Positions 1-8,220 of a stretch of DNA of 64,000 nt are shown here, in pieces (the first letter of the stretch is position 1; every line of letters begins with the position of its first letter). The notes under the pieces are model-generated. The model did no database searches, was not told where the DNA came from, and saw only the letters and a list, made by a program, of their open reading frames with translations. The DNA is from DATBHW01 sp035307385 (GTDB taxonomy: Bacteria; Chloroflexota; Ktedonobacteria; Ktedonobacterales; DATBGS01), in the NCBI GenBank assembly GCA_035307385.1, contig DATGID010000004.1:24380-88379 (forward strand), read 5' to 3'. A program made the translations under genes and the position numbers.

Positions 1-2314
1 CAAAATACCAGATGGCCTCGACATCATCGTGGTCGGCCAGCACCTGGGTCAGCGCTTCGCGTTCGCCCGTGACGATATTCACCACGCCATCCGGCACGTC
101 CGACGTTTCCAGCACCTGGTAGAAGTCCGTCGCGCTCAGCGGATATTTCTCTGAAGGGACGACGACAATCGTATTGCCCATCGCAATCGCCGGGGCGAAC
201 AGCGACACAAACCCCAGCAGCGGATAGTCGTCGGGGCAGGCGATGCCAATCACGCCAATTGGCTCCGGCATTGCCAGCGTCACGTCGCGGATGGGCGTGT
301 GATGCACCAGCCCATCGTATTTATCGGCCCAGGCGGCATACGTGAAGAGGCGATTGATCGACGCCGCCACCTCGTCGCGCGCCTCATCCAACGCCTGGCC
401 GGTCATCGCGGCGATGCGCCGCGCAAACTCTTCTTCCCGCACCGACAGATTTTCGGCCAGGTAATAGAGAATCTGCGCGCGGTTGTGCCCGGTTGTGCCG
501 GTCCAGCCAGCCGCTGCCGCGTGCGCCGCCTCGACCGCGTTGCGAATATCCTTGCGATTGCCCTCGCCGACTTCGCCGATCATCTGCCCATTGGCCGCCA
601 GCACAAAGCGGCTGTAGCCCGAATCTGGCCGTGCCTGTTTGCCCTTGATGAACAGCTTGGGCGTGCGATCAATAGCAGGCAGCGCGTAGCCATCCGCCCC
701 GCCATAACCGTTGCCGTTGACTGATACCGCGCCCGACGAGGATGAGCGAACCCGCGCCCGCTTTGGCCGCCCGGTGCCATTGGCCCCGGCATGATTGCTC
801 ATCTCTGCTGCGCCATCTTCGGCTTGCTCGCCGCGCAGCAGGCGACCCTCCCACGCCGGACGCATATACTCGAACAGACCCTCGCGGCCACCTTCGCGCC
901 CGAAGCCGCTTTCGCGGTAGCCGCCAAAGCCAGAGGCCGCGTCGAACTGGTTGGTGCAGTTGACCCAGATGCTGCCAGCCTTGATCTGGCGGGCCACATC
1001 CAGCGCCAGATTGATATTATCGCTCCAGACGCTGGCCGCCAGGCCATAGCGCGTATTGTTCGCCAGCGCCACCGCCTCTTCTGGCGTGCGGAACGTCATC
1101 GAAACCAGCACCGGCCCAAAGATTTCCTCCTGCACGATGGTCGCTGCCGGGGCTACGTTGGTAAAGAGCGAAGGCGGAAAGAAATAGCCCTCCGTTGGGC
1201 AGGCCCACGACGGCTGCCAGAGCGTGCCGCCCTCGGCCACACCCTGATTGACCAGGCTCTGAATCTTTTCCAACTGCGCGGAGGAGACAATCGCGCCGAT
1301 ATCCACGGCTTTATCCAGCGGGTCGCCCAGGCGCAGCTTTTCCATACGCTCGCGCAGTTTGGCGATCATCTTGTCGGCAACGTTTTCCTGCACCAGCAGC
1401 CGCGAACCGGCACAGCACACCTGCCCTTGATTGAACCAGATGGCATCGACCACGCCCTCTACCGCGCTGTCCAGGTCAGCATCGTCAAAGACAACGAACG
1501 GCGATTTGCCGCCCAACTCCAGCGAGATACGCTTGCCGCTGCCCGCCGTCTCGCGGCGAATGAAGCGGCCCACATCGGTTGAGCCGGTAAACGCGATCTT
1601 ATCGATGCCCGGATGGCGCACGATCATTTCGCCCATCTTGCTATCGCCCGTGACGATATTGACCACCCCCGGCGGCAGGCCAACTTCCTGGCAGATTTCG
1701 GCAAAGGCCAGCGCCGTGATGGCGGTGAACTTGGCGGGCTTCAAGAGCACGGTGTTGCCCATCGCCAAAGCTGGCGCAATCTTCCAGCAGAGCATCAGCA
1801 GCGGAAAGTTCCAGGGGACAATCTGGCCGACCACGCCCACCGGCTCGAAGCCGGGGAACTCGCTTTCCATCAACTGCGCCCACCCGGCGTGATAGTAGAA
1901 GTGCCGCGCCACCAGGGGCACGTCGATGTCGCGTGTTTCGCGGATGGGCTTGCCGTTGTCCATCGACTCCAGCACCGCCAGCCGCCGCGAATGCTTCTGC
2001 ACATGCCGCGCAATGGCATAGAGGTAGCGGGCGCGCACGTGGCCCGGCGTCGCCCTCCAATGGCCGAAGGCTTCACGGGCCGCCGCCACCGCCGCGTCCA
2101 CGTCCACCTGCCCTGCTGAAGCCAGCTTCGCCAGCGGTTTGCCGGTGGAGGGGTTGATGCTCTGGAACGTCTCGCCGCTCTGCGCCTCCACCCACTGCCC
2201 GTTGATAAACAGCTTGAACGCTGGCCCGTGCCGCTCAATCCACTCCAGCGCGGGCGTCGCAGACTCCGGGGCAGGTCCATACTCCAAGGTCTCGAAAATA
2301 TCGGCAACACGCAT
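1..2314 (-). CDS. Tandem two-domain aldehyde dehydrogenase (ALDH16-like), 3' end outside window
   Basis: NAD(P)-dependent aldehyde dehydrogenase. Translation from the ATG at 2314 (GGAGGGG ribosome site upstream) stays open to position 1, giving about 771 residues with no stop. Domain 1 (about 35-500) has the usual active site: N169 in PWNF, K192 in LLKPA, E266 in LELGGK and C300 in GQVCC. A linker rich in Ala, Gly and Ser (about 500-550) leads to a second ALDH fold that starts around 555 and contains CPDDYPLL and AIAMGN. Its catalytic region lies beyond the window. In the ALDH16 family the second domain is usually non-catalytic. deoC lies upstream on the same strand, so acetaldehyde from deoxyribose phosphate is a plausible substrate (inference). 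The C-terminus cannot be judged. Confidence 0.9.
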   Translation of the reverse strand, partial: MRVADIFETLEYGPAPESATPALEWIERHGPAFKLFINGQWVEAQSGETFQSINPSTGKPLAKLASAGQVDVDAAVAAAREAFGHWRATPGHVRARYLYAIARHVQKHSRRLAVLESMDNGKPIRETRDIDVPLVARHFYYHAGWAQLMESEFPGFEPVGVVGQIVPWNFPLLMLCWKIAPALAMGNTVLLKPAKFTAITALAFAEICQEVGLPPGVVNIVTGDSKMGEMIVRHPGIDKIAFTGSTDVGRFIRRETAGSGKRISLELGGKSPFVVFDDADLDSAVEGVVDAIWFNQGQVCCAGSRLLVQENVADKMIAKLRERMEKLRLGDPLDKAVDIGAIVSSAQLEKIQSLVNQGVAEGGTLWQPSWACPTEGYFFPPSLFTNVAPAATIVQEEIFGPVLVSMTFRTPEEAVALANNTRYGLAASVWSDNINLALDVARQIKAGSIWVNCTNQFDAASGFGGYRESGFGREGGREGLFEYMRPAWEGRLLRGEQAEDGAAEMSNHAGANGTGRPKRARVRSSSSGAVSVNGNGYGGADGYALPAIDRTPKLFIKGKQARPDSGYSRFVLAANGQMIGEVGEGNRKDIRNAVEAAHAAAAGWTGTTGHNRAQILYYLAENLSVREEEFARRIAAMTGQALDEARDEVAASINRLFTYAAWADKYDGLVHHTPIRDVTLAMPEPIGVIGIACPDDYPLLGFVSLFAPAIAMGNTIVVVPSEKYPLSATDFYQVLETSDVPDGVVNIVTGEREALTQVLADHDDVEAIWYF

Positions 2315-2364
2315 ATCCTAACCCCTCCTGATGTAATGGCTTCTACACTGTCTGACCGCGCTCT

Positions 2365-2480
2365 GCTTGTAGCGCCGCCGTCCCTGGCGGCCAAACGGTT
2401 CGCCAGCGCGAACGCTGTTCCTTGTCGAGTCACGTCGCGGCAGCCCAGCGCTTGCCGCCAGGGACGGCGGCGCTACAAGC
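2365..2480. repeat. GC-rich palindromic element, copy 1
   Basis: Perfect 27-bp inverted repeat (2365-2391 with 2454-2480) around a 62-nt centre. The arms contain GTAGCGCCGCC and GGCGGC cores. A second copy with the same core but different middle bases is at 46723-46833. It lies between the zinc-ribbon gene end and the aldehyde dehydrogenase start, so it could act as a REP-like or terminator structure. Confidence 0.85.
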
Positions 2481-2506
2481 GGCAATGCCTCAAGCCAGGT
2501 GTACTC

Positions 2507-2953
2507 TTACTTCAGCTTCTGGCGCAGCCGCTCGATGCCGCGCAGCACCTCGGCGCGATTGTTGGCCGCTTTCATCCAGCCGGGCAGCCGACTGGCAAGG
2601 CTCTTGTTGATATTGGGCACGCGCTTGCGTACATCAGCTTTGACATATGCCTCAAGAAAGTCCAGATGCTCTTGATTATAGGCCCAGAGCGTTTGCCCGC
2701 AGCACGGCGTTTGCAGCCAGACCGGCTGGCGAAAATACCAGTCAAACGGGCCGCCGATGCTCACCAGATGGCCGCTCCAGTCCTTGCTATAGCCGCATCG
2801 CAGGCAGGCCAGGCGGCGCGGCCCAAACAGCTTTGGCTCGGTTCCGGGCATGGGGGCCACATCGGCGCGCCGATGACAGCGCGGGCAGACGATCAGAAAG
2901 GTTGTGCCAAAATCATAGGTTGTCTGGACGCTGTCGTGAAACCTGATCGCCAC
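2507..2953 (-). CDS. Zinc-ribbon protein of unknown function
   Basis: Basic 148-residue protein with CPRC near residue 23 and CLRC near 51, a spacing that suggests a zinc ribbon, followed by a further CC pair near 84. No membrane segment or signal peptide is visible. The C-terminal 50 residues are Lys/Arg-rich and likely helical. The start is a GTG at 2953 preceded by GAGGG. It resembles the small TFIIB-type zinc-ribbon proteins annotated in many Gram-positive and Chloroflexota genomes, whose role is not known to me. It lies between deoC and the aldehyde dehydrogenase on the same strand but is separated from both by repeat elements, so co-transcription is uncertain. Confidence 0.75.
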   Translation of the reverse strand: MAIRFHDSVQTTYDFGTTFLIVCPRCHRRADVAPMPGTEPKLFGPRRLACLRCGYSKDWSGHLVSIGGPFDWYFRQPVWLQTPCCGQTLWAYNQEHLDFLEAYVKADVRKRVPNINKSLASRLPGWMKAANNRAEVLRGIERLRQKLK

Positions 2954-2981
2954 GCTGCACCCTCATCAAATGGTCCACGTG

Positions 2982-3179
2982 CCCACACCCATAGATGGTG
3001 TAGTTTTTGTAGATTTTTTGAACTCTGTAGAAGTTTTGGATATTCTTCAGAAAAACTGGCAATACTACTGAAGAGATATTGAAACCTCATCTCTAAATAA
3101 CACCATCTCTTCTCGTGAAGAATTATCCTCAAGCATCTACAAAAACTACACCATCTATGGGTGTGGGGGGAAGTCACCC
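2982..3179. repeat. Long inverted-repeat element, copy A
   Basis: A perfect 33-bp inverted repeat (2982-3014 with 3135-3167) encloses about 120 AT-rich bases that contain a second imperfect hairpin (TCTTCAG with CTGAAGA). Just outside the right arm, GGGTG and CACCC (to 3179) can form a further small hairpin. No convincing protein is encoded. The layout matches the element at 48546-48697. It fills most of the 403-bp gap between deoC and the zinc-ribbon gene. Confidence 0.85.
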
Positions 3180-3321
3180 TTACTTCTTCTTAAAGACCGT
3201 TTGTAAGATCGACCAGAGCACCTTCCCCAGCAGGAACTTTCCAATCCACGCAAGCATGCGGTTTCTCGCTTTCTCGGCAATCCGTGAATCATTGCCAGCA
3301 TATCCCAAACAAGTGACAGGT

Positions 3322-3344
3322 GTAGGCGGCAAAGACGCCCTACA
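3322..3344 (-). terminator. Hairpin just downstream of deoC
   Basis: Stem TGTAGGCG with CGCCCTACA (one bulged base) around a 7-nt loop, 12 nt after the deoC stop on the minus strand. There is no strong T run, so it is a weak or processed terminator candidate. The arms resemble those of the GC-rich palindromic repeats. Confidence 0.4.
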
Positions 3345-3356
3345 TTGTTGTATACG

Positions 3357-4340
3357 TCAGGGCATGGGGAAATGGTGCGCCGCCGCGTAGTGCCCTGTCA
3401 GGAAGTGCGAAAGCTGGCGCTCGATGTCGGAGAGCAGGCTGCTGGCCCCGATGCGGAAGAGGCCGGGCCGTGTCCACTCGTCGCACAGTTCCTCTTTCAT
3501 CAAGATCAGCCAGTTCACCGCGTCTTTGGCCGTGCGAATGCCCCCGGCAGGCTTGAAGCCGACCTTATGGCCCGTCTCCTCGTAATATTCGCGGATGGCC
3601 CGCGTCATCACCAGGCCCACCGGCAAGGTGGCGTTCACCGGCTCTTTGCCCGTGGATGTCTTGATGAAATCCGCGCCCGCCATCATGCAGACCCAGCTTG
3701 CCATGCCCACGTTGCGCAGCGTCGCCAGTTCGTGGGTCGCCAGGATGGTCTTCAGGTGAGCATCGCCGCACGCCTCGCGGAAGGCGCGCACCTCGTCATA
3801 GAGCGCCTGCCAGTTGCCGGTCAGCACGTGCGCCCGCGAAATGACGATATCGATCTCTCTCGCGCCTGCCTGCACGGATGCGCGAATCTCGCCCAGTTTT
3901 TGCTCGAAGGGGTTCTGCCCGGCAGGAAAGCCGGTGGAGACCGCCGCCACCGGAATATCCGTCCCGCGCAGCGCCTCAACCGCCGGGGCAATCAGATTAT
4001 GATAGACGCAGACCGCCCCGACGTGAATGTTCAGGCTTTCCACGCCCAGCGCTTCGCTCATATCCGCCCGCAGCGGCGTGCGCGCCTTGGCGCAGAGCCT
4101 TCGCACATTGCCGGGCGTGTCATCCCCGGCCAGGGTGGTCAGGTCCAGGCAGGTGATGGCGCGCAGCAGCCAGGCCGCCTGCCACTCCTTCTTGACGGTG
4201 CGCCGCGTCACCAGGGTTGCGGCGCGGCGCTCGACGGCGCTGCGGTTCACATCCACCTGGGCGACTCGTTCAAGGTCAAGGGGCATCCCTGGATTGCGAA
4301 TGCTCGTTCCCATCCCCGCTGATTGCTCTGTGGCTACCAT
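3357..4340 (-). CDS. deoC: Deoxyribose-phosphate aldolase
   Basis: Cleaves 2-deoxyribose-5-phosphate to glyceraldehyde-3-phosphate and acetaldehyde in deoxynucleoside catabolism. The product is 327 residues, the long form seen in many bacteria and in animals. Expected active-site residues are present: D66 in CLDLTTL, D164 in EIDIVI, the Schiff-base Lys K227 in DFIKTSTGK and K263 in GFKPAGG. The ATG at 4340 is preferred to the one at 4358 because GGGGTG lies six bases upstream of it. The aldehyde dehydrogenase downstream on the same strand could oxidise the acetaldehyde. Family assignment is firm; the metabolic pairing is inferred from position. Confidence 0.95.
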   Translation of the reverse strand: MVATEQSAGMGTSIRNPGMPLDLERVAQVDVNRSAVERRAATLVTRRTVKKEWQAAWLLRAITCLDLTTLAGDDTPGNVRRLCAKARTPLRADMSEALGVESLNIHVGAVCVYHNLIAPAVEALRGTDIPVAAVSTGFPAGQNPFEQKLGEIRASVQAGAREIDIVISRAHVLTGNWQALYDEVRAFREACGDAHLKTILATHELATLRNVGMASWVCMMAGADFIKTSTGKEPVNATLPVGLVMTRAIREYYEETGHKVGFKPAGGIRTAKDAVNWLILMKEELCDEWTRPGLFRIGASSLLSDIERQLSHFLTGHYAAAHHFPMP

Positions 4341-4403
4341 AGGCACACCCCGTTTCATGTAAAGCGCTTGCTGAAACTTCAGGTATCTGTGCCTCTTAGT
4401 TTA

Positions 4404-6698
4404 TCAGAAAGTGACCGGGAACGTAAAGCTTACCCGTTGGATGGTATTCGGGTTTTGCGGCGTGCGTATCTGCACCTGCACCGTCCAGTGCCCGCCCATC
4501 AGCAGGTCGATCTGCCCGGTATAGAAGCCGCTGCCATTGCCGCTGCCGGTCAGGTCGCTGGTTGCGGTGCCCATGTCCATCTCGACCATATTGACAATCA
4601 GGTGGACATTTGCGCCATCAACCGGCTTGCCCGTCTTGGTATCCACGATCAGCACGCCGACGCTGTTGGTGCCGAACTTATCGGGCGCAACTTGCAGCGT
4701 CACCTTCAGCGTACCCACCGTCGAGGTCATGTCAACCGGAGTCTTGGTCGTGGGCGCAAGGGTCGGCGCGTTGATATTCGGCGTGCCCGAAGGCGTGGGC
4801 GCAAGCGACCCGGCCAGCCCACCCAGCAACGACGCGCAGAGCAGCACGCCTGTGCCCAGCAGCGCCTCGCGGCGAATCCAGATGCGTATTTGCTCGCTCA
4901 GGCGCACCATCCGCGCCTCAATGCGCGCCGCCTTCTGCCCGCGCTGCCGATCTCCGTTCGTCTGCGGCTCCTGCGGCGTTTCCTCCTCCTCATCGGTCAG
5001 GAAGCCGTCATCCAGGGTTTCATCGTCCGTCCCCAGCGCCTTGAGGGCAGGAATGGTGGGCAAGGTGAATGGCCGCAACGGGATGGTGCTTCGCGGCAGC
5101 GCGCCGGTGCTGCCGCTCTGCCCTGCTGCCTGTTGATTCGCTTGCTGCAAGCTGGTGGCGCTGATCGATTGCGCCGTTGGCTGTGCTGGCTGGCTTGCGC
5201 GTGTTCCGGTGGCTTGCCCGTTCGCCGTCGCGGTCTGCGTCGCTCCCTCCAGCCGGTCCCAGGCGCGCAGGGCGCGGGCCAGCCTGGGCCGCAGACGGAA
5301 GGCATGATACGCGCTGATGAGAATCATCACGCAGACCAGCAGGATTTTCACGATGAGCGTTCGGCCATAAGTCGTATCGATAAACTGACTCCAGGAGGTC
5401 AGGTGGACATCAGCATTATAGGAGCCGCTGAGCGACGCGATAGCCACGCTGACCAGCGCAATCACCGAAAAACGCGGCAGCAGCTTTACCAGGCCACGCG
5501 CGCGGTCTGCCGATTCCTGGTCCCAGATGGCTGGCATCAGCGTCATGGCAATGAAGATGATGCCGCCCACCCACAGGGAGGTCGAAAGCAGGTGCAGCCA
5601 ATCGACAGGCACGGCAAATGAGGCAATCCCTCCTTGCACCTGCGCGGCGGCAGCATGACCAGAAAGAGACATCGCCACCAACAGCAGCAGGCCCAGCGCC
5701 ATCCTGGCCCAATTCAGCCCCACACGCGGCTGCCAGTTCTCCTCCGTCATGATCGGGTCAGGTCTGGCGACCAGCCACAGCAGCGCCAGCAGCCCCAGCA
5801 ACTCGCGCACAATCCAGAAGATGCCAAAAGAGCTATGCAGCAGATTTCCGCTCAAAATGGCCGGTGAAAAGCCGCTGCCCACGCTCCCACCTGCCAGCAT
5901 GGCCTGCCCGATCACATAGGTGATGTTCGTTACGACGTAGACCACCAGCGCGATCAGGGAGACGCGCCGGAAGCGCCGCGCCGTCACCAGCGCTGTGGCA
6001 ACCAGCGAGGGGTCGCGCCGCGCGGCAAGCTCGACGATGAAGAACTGCCAGAGCATGCCACCTATCCAGATGGTCGCCGCCAGATAAACCAACCAATCCG
6101 AAGCCACTTGCGGCACGCAGAGCAGCGGCGTCGGGCCGGTCAGGCATTGCCCCGCGCTGGTGTTGGCAAACCCTGATGGACCGGTGGGCAGTTCGCTGGG
6201 AAGCGCCGGAACCGAGCCATTTTGATAGCGCACGCGGAAGAGGAAGCTGCCGCCCGTCGCGTGCCCATCCTCGGCAGAAACCGATTTCCAGATCACCACA
6301 TAGAAGTCTGGCGGTAATTGCTGAAGGCCGGTATCCAGTTCGCGCGGATCGGATGCGTTGACGTGCGAGTTCTTCAGATCAACTTCTTTATTGGCATGAT
6401 TCACCACCACCGCCGAGGTGAGGGCCGGGTTGATTTCTTCCGTGAACCAGATGCGCAGTTGCGACGGCGCTTTGCCGTAATCGATAATTTCGCCAGAGGC
6501 AGGGTCAGAGCGCGACAGCAGCGCGTGGGCCGAAGCCACCCCACCGAAGAGCAGGACGAAGAAGAGCGCCAGCGCGCAGGCAATCACCACGCGACGGATT
6601 GGCCGCAATCGCATTGGTTGCCCACGTTTCACAGAACCAGGCGCGGCGCTTTGAAGGCTCTTCATGATGCTTTTTAACCATCCTTTATCATGCAGCAT
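4404..6698 (-). CDS. CopC-CopD-YtkA fusion, copper resistance membrane protein
   Basis: A 764-residue protein in three parts. After a signal/membrane segment (about 32-56) comes a CopC-like beta domain (about 57-165) with His at the mature N-terminus (SAHALL) and in AEDGHATGG, the usual copper ligands. A CopD-type membrane domain with about eight helices follows (about 205-475). A cytoplasmic-looking Gln/Thr-rich and acidic stretch and another helix lead to a YtkA/FixH-like beta domain (about 665-764, containing MVEMDMG). Probably moves or buffers copper at the membrane. Three possible starts (6698, 6665, 6614) exist; 6614 removes a leader that looks non-conserved. It is last in the copC, ytkA-like, copCD series. 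Confidence 0.85.
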   Translation of the reverse strand: MLHDKGWLKSIMKSLQSAAPGSVKRGQPMRLRPIRRVVIACALALFFVLLFGGVASAHALLSRSDPASGEIIDYGKAPSQLRIWFTEEINPALTSAVVVNHANKEVDLKNSHVNASDPRELDTGLQQLPPDFYVVIWKSVSAEDGHATGGSFLFRVRYQNGSVPALPSELPTGPSGFANTSAGQCLTGPTPLLCVPQVASDWLVYLAATIWIGGMLWQFFIVELAARRDPSLVATALVTARRFRRVSLIALVVYVVTNITYVIGQAMLAGGSVGSGFSPAILSGNLLHSSFGIFWIVRELLGLLALLWLVARPDPIMTEENWQPRVGLNWARMALGLLLLVAMSLSGHAAAAQVQGGIASFAVPVDWLHLLSTSLWVGGIIFIAMTLMPAIWDQESADRARGLVKLLPRFSVIALVSVAIASLSGSYNADVHLTSWSQFIDTTYGRTLIVKILLVCVMILISAYHAFRLRPRLARALRAWDRLEGATQTATANGQATGTRASQPAQPTAQSISATSLQQANQQAAGQSGSTGALPRSTIPLRPFTLPTIPALKALGTDDETLDDGFLTDEEEETPQEPQTNGDRQRGQKAARIEARMVRLSEQIRIWIRREALLGTGVLLCASLLGGLAGSLAPTPSGTPNINAPTLAPTTKTPVDMTSTVGTLKVTLQVAPDKFGTNSVGVLIVDTKTGKPVDGANVHLIVNMVEMDMGTATSDLTGSGNGSGFYTGQIDLLMGGHWTVQVQIRTPQNPNTIQRVSFTFPVTF

Positions 6699-6783
6699 GG
6701 CATCCTGCTCTTTTAGACGCTTTTGGGAACAGCTATATCCTATTCACTGTACAAGTGTATCACCTTGCCAGATGGCACTATGG

Positions 6784-7242
6784 TTACGCCTCTATCATAA
6801 TACCCTGTTTGCTTGTTTGCTGCGCGCCCTGCACCACAAAGGTCAGCGTCTGGCTGGCCTGCTGATGGTCTGGCGCGCGCGCATCCAGGCGCACCGACCA
6901 GTATCCTGGCATGCTGAATGACAGGTCCAGCACATAGAGGCCATGGCCCACCTGCTTAGACGACAGATACAGCGGCAGATGAGCCATTGCAGGCATGCTG
7001 GCAACGGTCTGAAGGTTGGCATGATCGACGAGCAGCCCATTTGCATCGGTAAGTTGCACCAATAAAACCGGGGGATTGCTCAAAGAGACAGCGTTGCCCT
7101 GCGCTGTGGAAGGCTCGCGATAGACCTCCACATGCAGCGGAGCAGGCGCTTGAGGAGCAGCAGGAAGGGAAAACAACGGCAGGCTGAGGACAAAAAGAAT
7201 CGTTCCGCCGAGCAATATCCAGAAACGCCGCCGGACACGCAT
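6784..7242 (-). CDS. YtkA/FixH-like secreted or membrane-anchored protein
   Basis: A 152-residue protein with one N-terminal hydrophobic segment (about 6-26) and a single extracytoplasmic beta domain. The domain contains PAMAHLPL and GYWSVRLDAR, similar to the YtkA-like tail of the neighbouring fusion protein. The start at 7242 is chosen over the longer frame because GGAGG lies ten bases upstream. It sits between copC and the copC-copD fusion on one strand, so a role in periplasmic copper or redox handling is likely but not shown. Confidence 0.75.
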   Translation of the reverse strand: MRVRRRFWILLGGTILFVLSLPLFSLPAAPQAPAPLHVEVYREPSTAQGNAVSLSNPPVLLVQLTDANGLLVDHANLQTVASMPAMAHLPLYLSSKQVGHGLYVLDLSFSMPGYWSVRLDARAPDHQQASQTLTFVVQGAQQTSKQGIMIEA

Positions 7243-7282
7243 GTGATTTGTTCCTCCTTCCATTTGCGCAGGCATGCGCGGG

Positions 7283-7322
7283 CGCTGTATCCAGGGCAGC
7301 TTATTCTGCCCTGGATACAGCG
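7283..7322. terminator. Perfect 17-bp hairpin between copC and the ytkA-like gene
   Basis: Arms 7283-7299 and 7306-7322 are perfectly complementary around a 6-nt loop. Neither strand shows a T run afterwards. It may attenuate, protect or process the copper operon transcript. Confidence 0.7.
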
Positions 7323-7354
7323 TGTCTTGCAGCCAGATTATCGAACGCGCTTGC

Positions 7355-8026
7355 TCATCGTCTCCCAGCCGGGTCTCTATCAGGCGCTCGCGAGGCCGGA
7401 GCCTGCCCGCCGCTGCCAGCAGGGCTGCTGCGCCGCGTCAGCCACGCGCCAGCGCCACCGCCGACGAGGAGCGCCAGGATGCCGACCAGAATCGGCACCC
7501 AGACGGCCACACCGCTGGAGGTCGCGCTTGTCGTCGGCGCGGGAGAAGTCGTGCTGCCCGTGCCCAAGACATTGCCCGTGCCCACGCCAAAGAAGAACAC
7601 ACCGCTGTCCGGGTCGCCATCATCGGCAGAGACGGTATGCCAGTAGACCTCGTAAATGCCATTGCCAGCCCCCTTCATGGCAATGCTCATCGATTTGGCA
7701 TTGGAAAGGGGAAACTGCGTCTGGCCGGTGCTGACCAGCGTGGCGTCCTGGTCGGAATAAAACGTGTTCTTCAGTTCCGGCTTCAGAAAGACTTGCAAGC
7801 TGCTTGGTATGCCATTCTTTCCGGCAGGGTTGACATTTTCCGCGAACGTGACCGTGACCTGGGTGGGAGCCGTCGCCACGACTGCGCCCGCCGCCGGATT
7901 CGAACTGACATAGCTGGCATGCGCGGAAGCCATGCCGGTCAGCAGCAGCGTCAGCCCCAACGCGCTGGTCAGCCCCAGCGTCCCCGCCAGCCAGAGCCGA
8001 CGCAAGCCATGCAAGAAGTGTCTCAT
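7355..8026 (-). CDS. copC: CopC-family copper-binding protein with C-terminal membrane anchor
   Basis: Extracytoplasmic copper-binding protein of 223 residues. A signal peptide ends at about residue 35 (MASAHA), leaving His close to the mature N-terminus as in CopC. The beta domain runs to about 150 with a second His in VYWHTVSADDG. A Thr/Ser/Pro linker and one membrane helix (about 175-195) are followed by a short basic tail. It is the first gene of the copper cluster. The upstream region has a two-copy direct repeat and a poor -35, which suggests activation by the neighbouring response regulator (inference). Confidence 0.85.
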   Translation of the reverse strand: MRHFLHGLRRLWLAGTLGLTSALGLTLLLTGMASAHASYVSSNPAAGAVVATAPTQVTVTFAENVNPAGKNGIPSSLQVFLKPELKNTFYSDQDATLVSTGQTQFPLSNAKSMSIAMKGAGNGIYEVYWHTVSADDGDPDSGVFFFGVGTGNVLGTGSTTSPAPTTSATSSGVAVWVPILVGILALLVGGGAGAWLTRRSSPAGSGGQAPASRAPDRDPAGRR

Positions 8027-8097
8027 ACCACGAACCCTTTCAGCGCACTCATCGGCCTGACAGAAATGCCGGACCGAAATCTACATCTTCGCGGAGA

Positions 8098-8170
8098 ACT
8101 ATAAAGCAACCGCGCCGGAAAGGTGAGCGGGAATCATCCCTATTTTTCGCTAAAACAATCCCTATTTTTC
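8098..8170 (-). promoter_or_regulatory. copC promoter region with direct repeat, 22-nt period
   Basis: ATCCCTATTTTTC occurs at 8136-8148 and again at 8158-8170, 22 nt apart or about two helical turns. On the minus strand a TATAGT -10 is at 8103-8098. The matching -35 (about 8121-8126) is poor, which is typical of activator-dependent promoters. The repeat would sit directly upstream of that -35. The NarL-type regulator encoded next door is the obvious candidate. Confidence 0.55.
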
Positions 8171-8220
8171 CAGAATGGCACGCTGGCGCATCTTTGCCTC
8201 TGTGCAAGCACGTCTTTTTT

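Noticed and set aside
2982..3179. CRISPR array or tandem repeat locus
   Set aside because: The repeats are inverted arms of single elements, not regularly spaced direct repeats with unique spacers, and no cas genes are present.
3180..3308. 42-codon minus-strand frame ending in a hydrophobic, Lys-rich peptide
   Set aside because: It has no ribosome site before the TTG or ATG candidates, overlaps a hairpin, and has no recognisable family; it may be a remnant.
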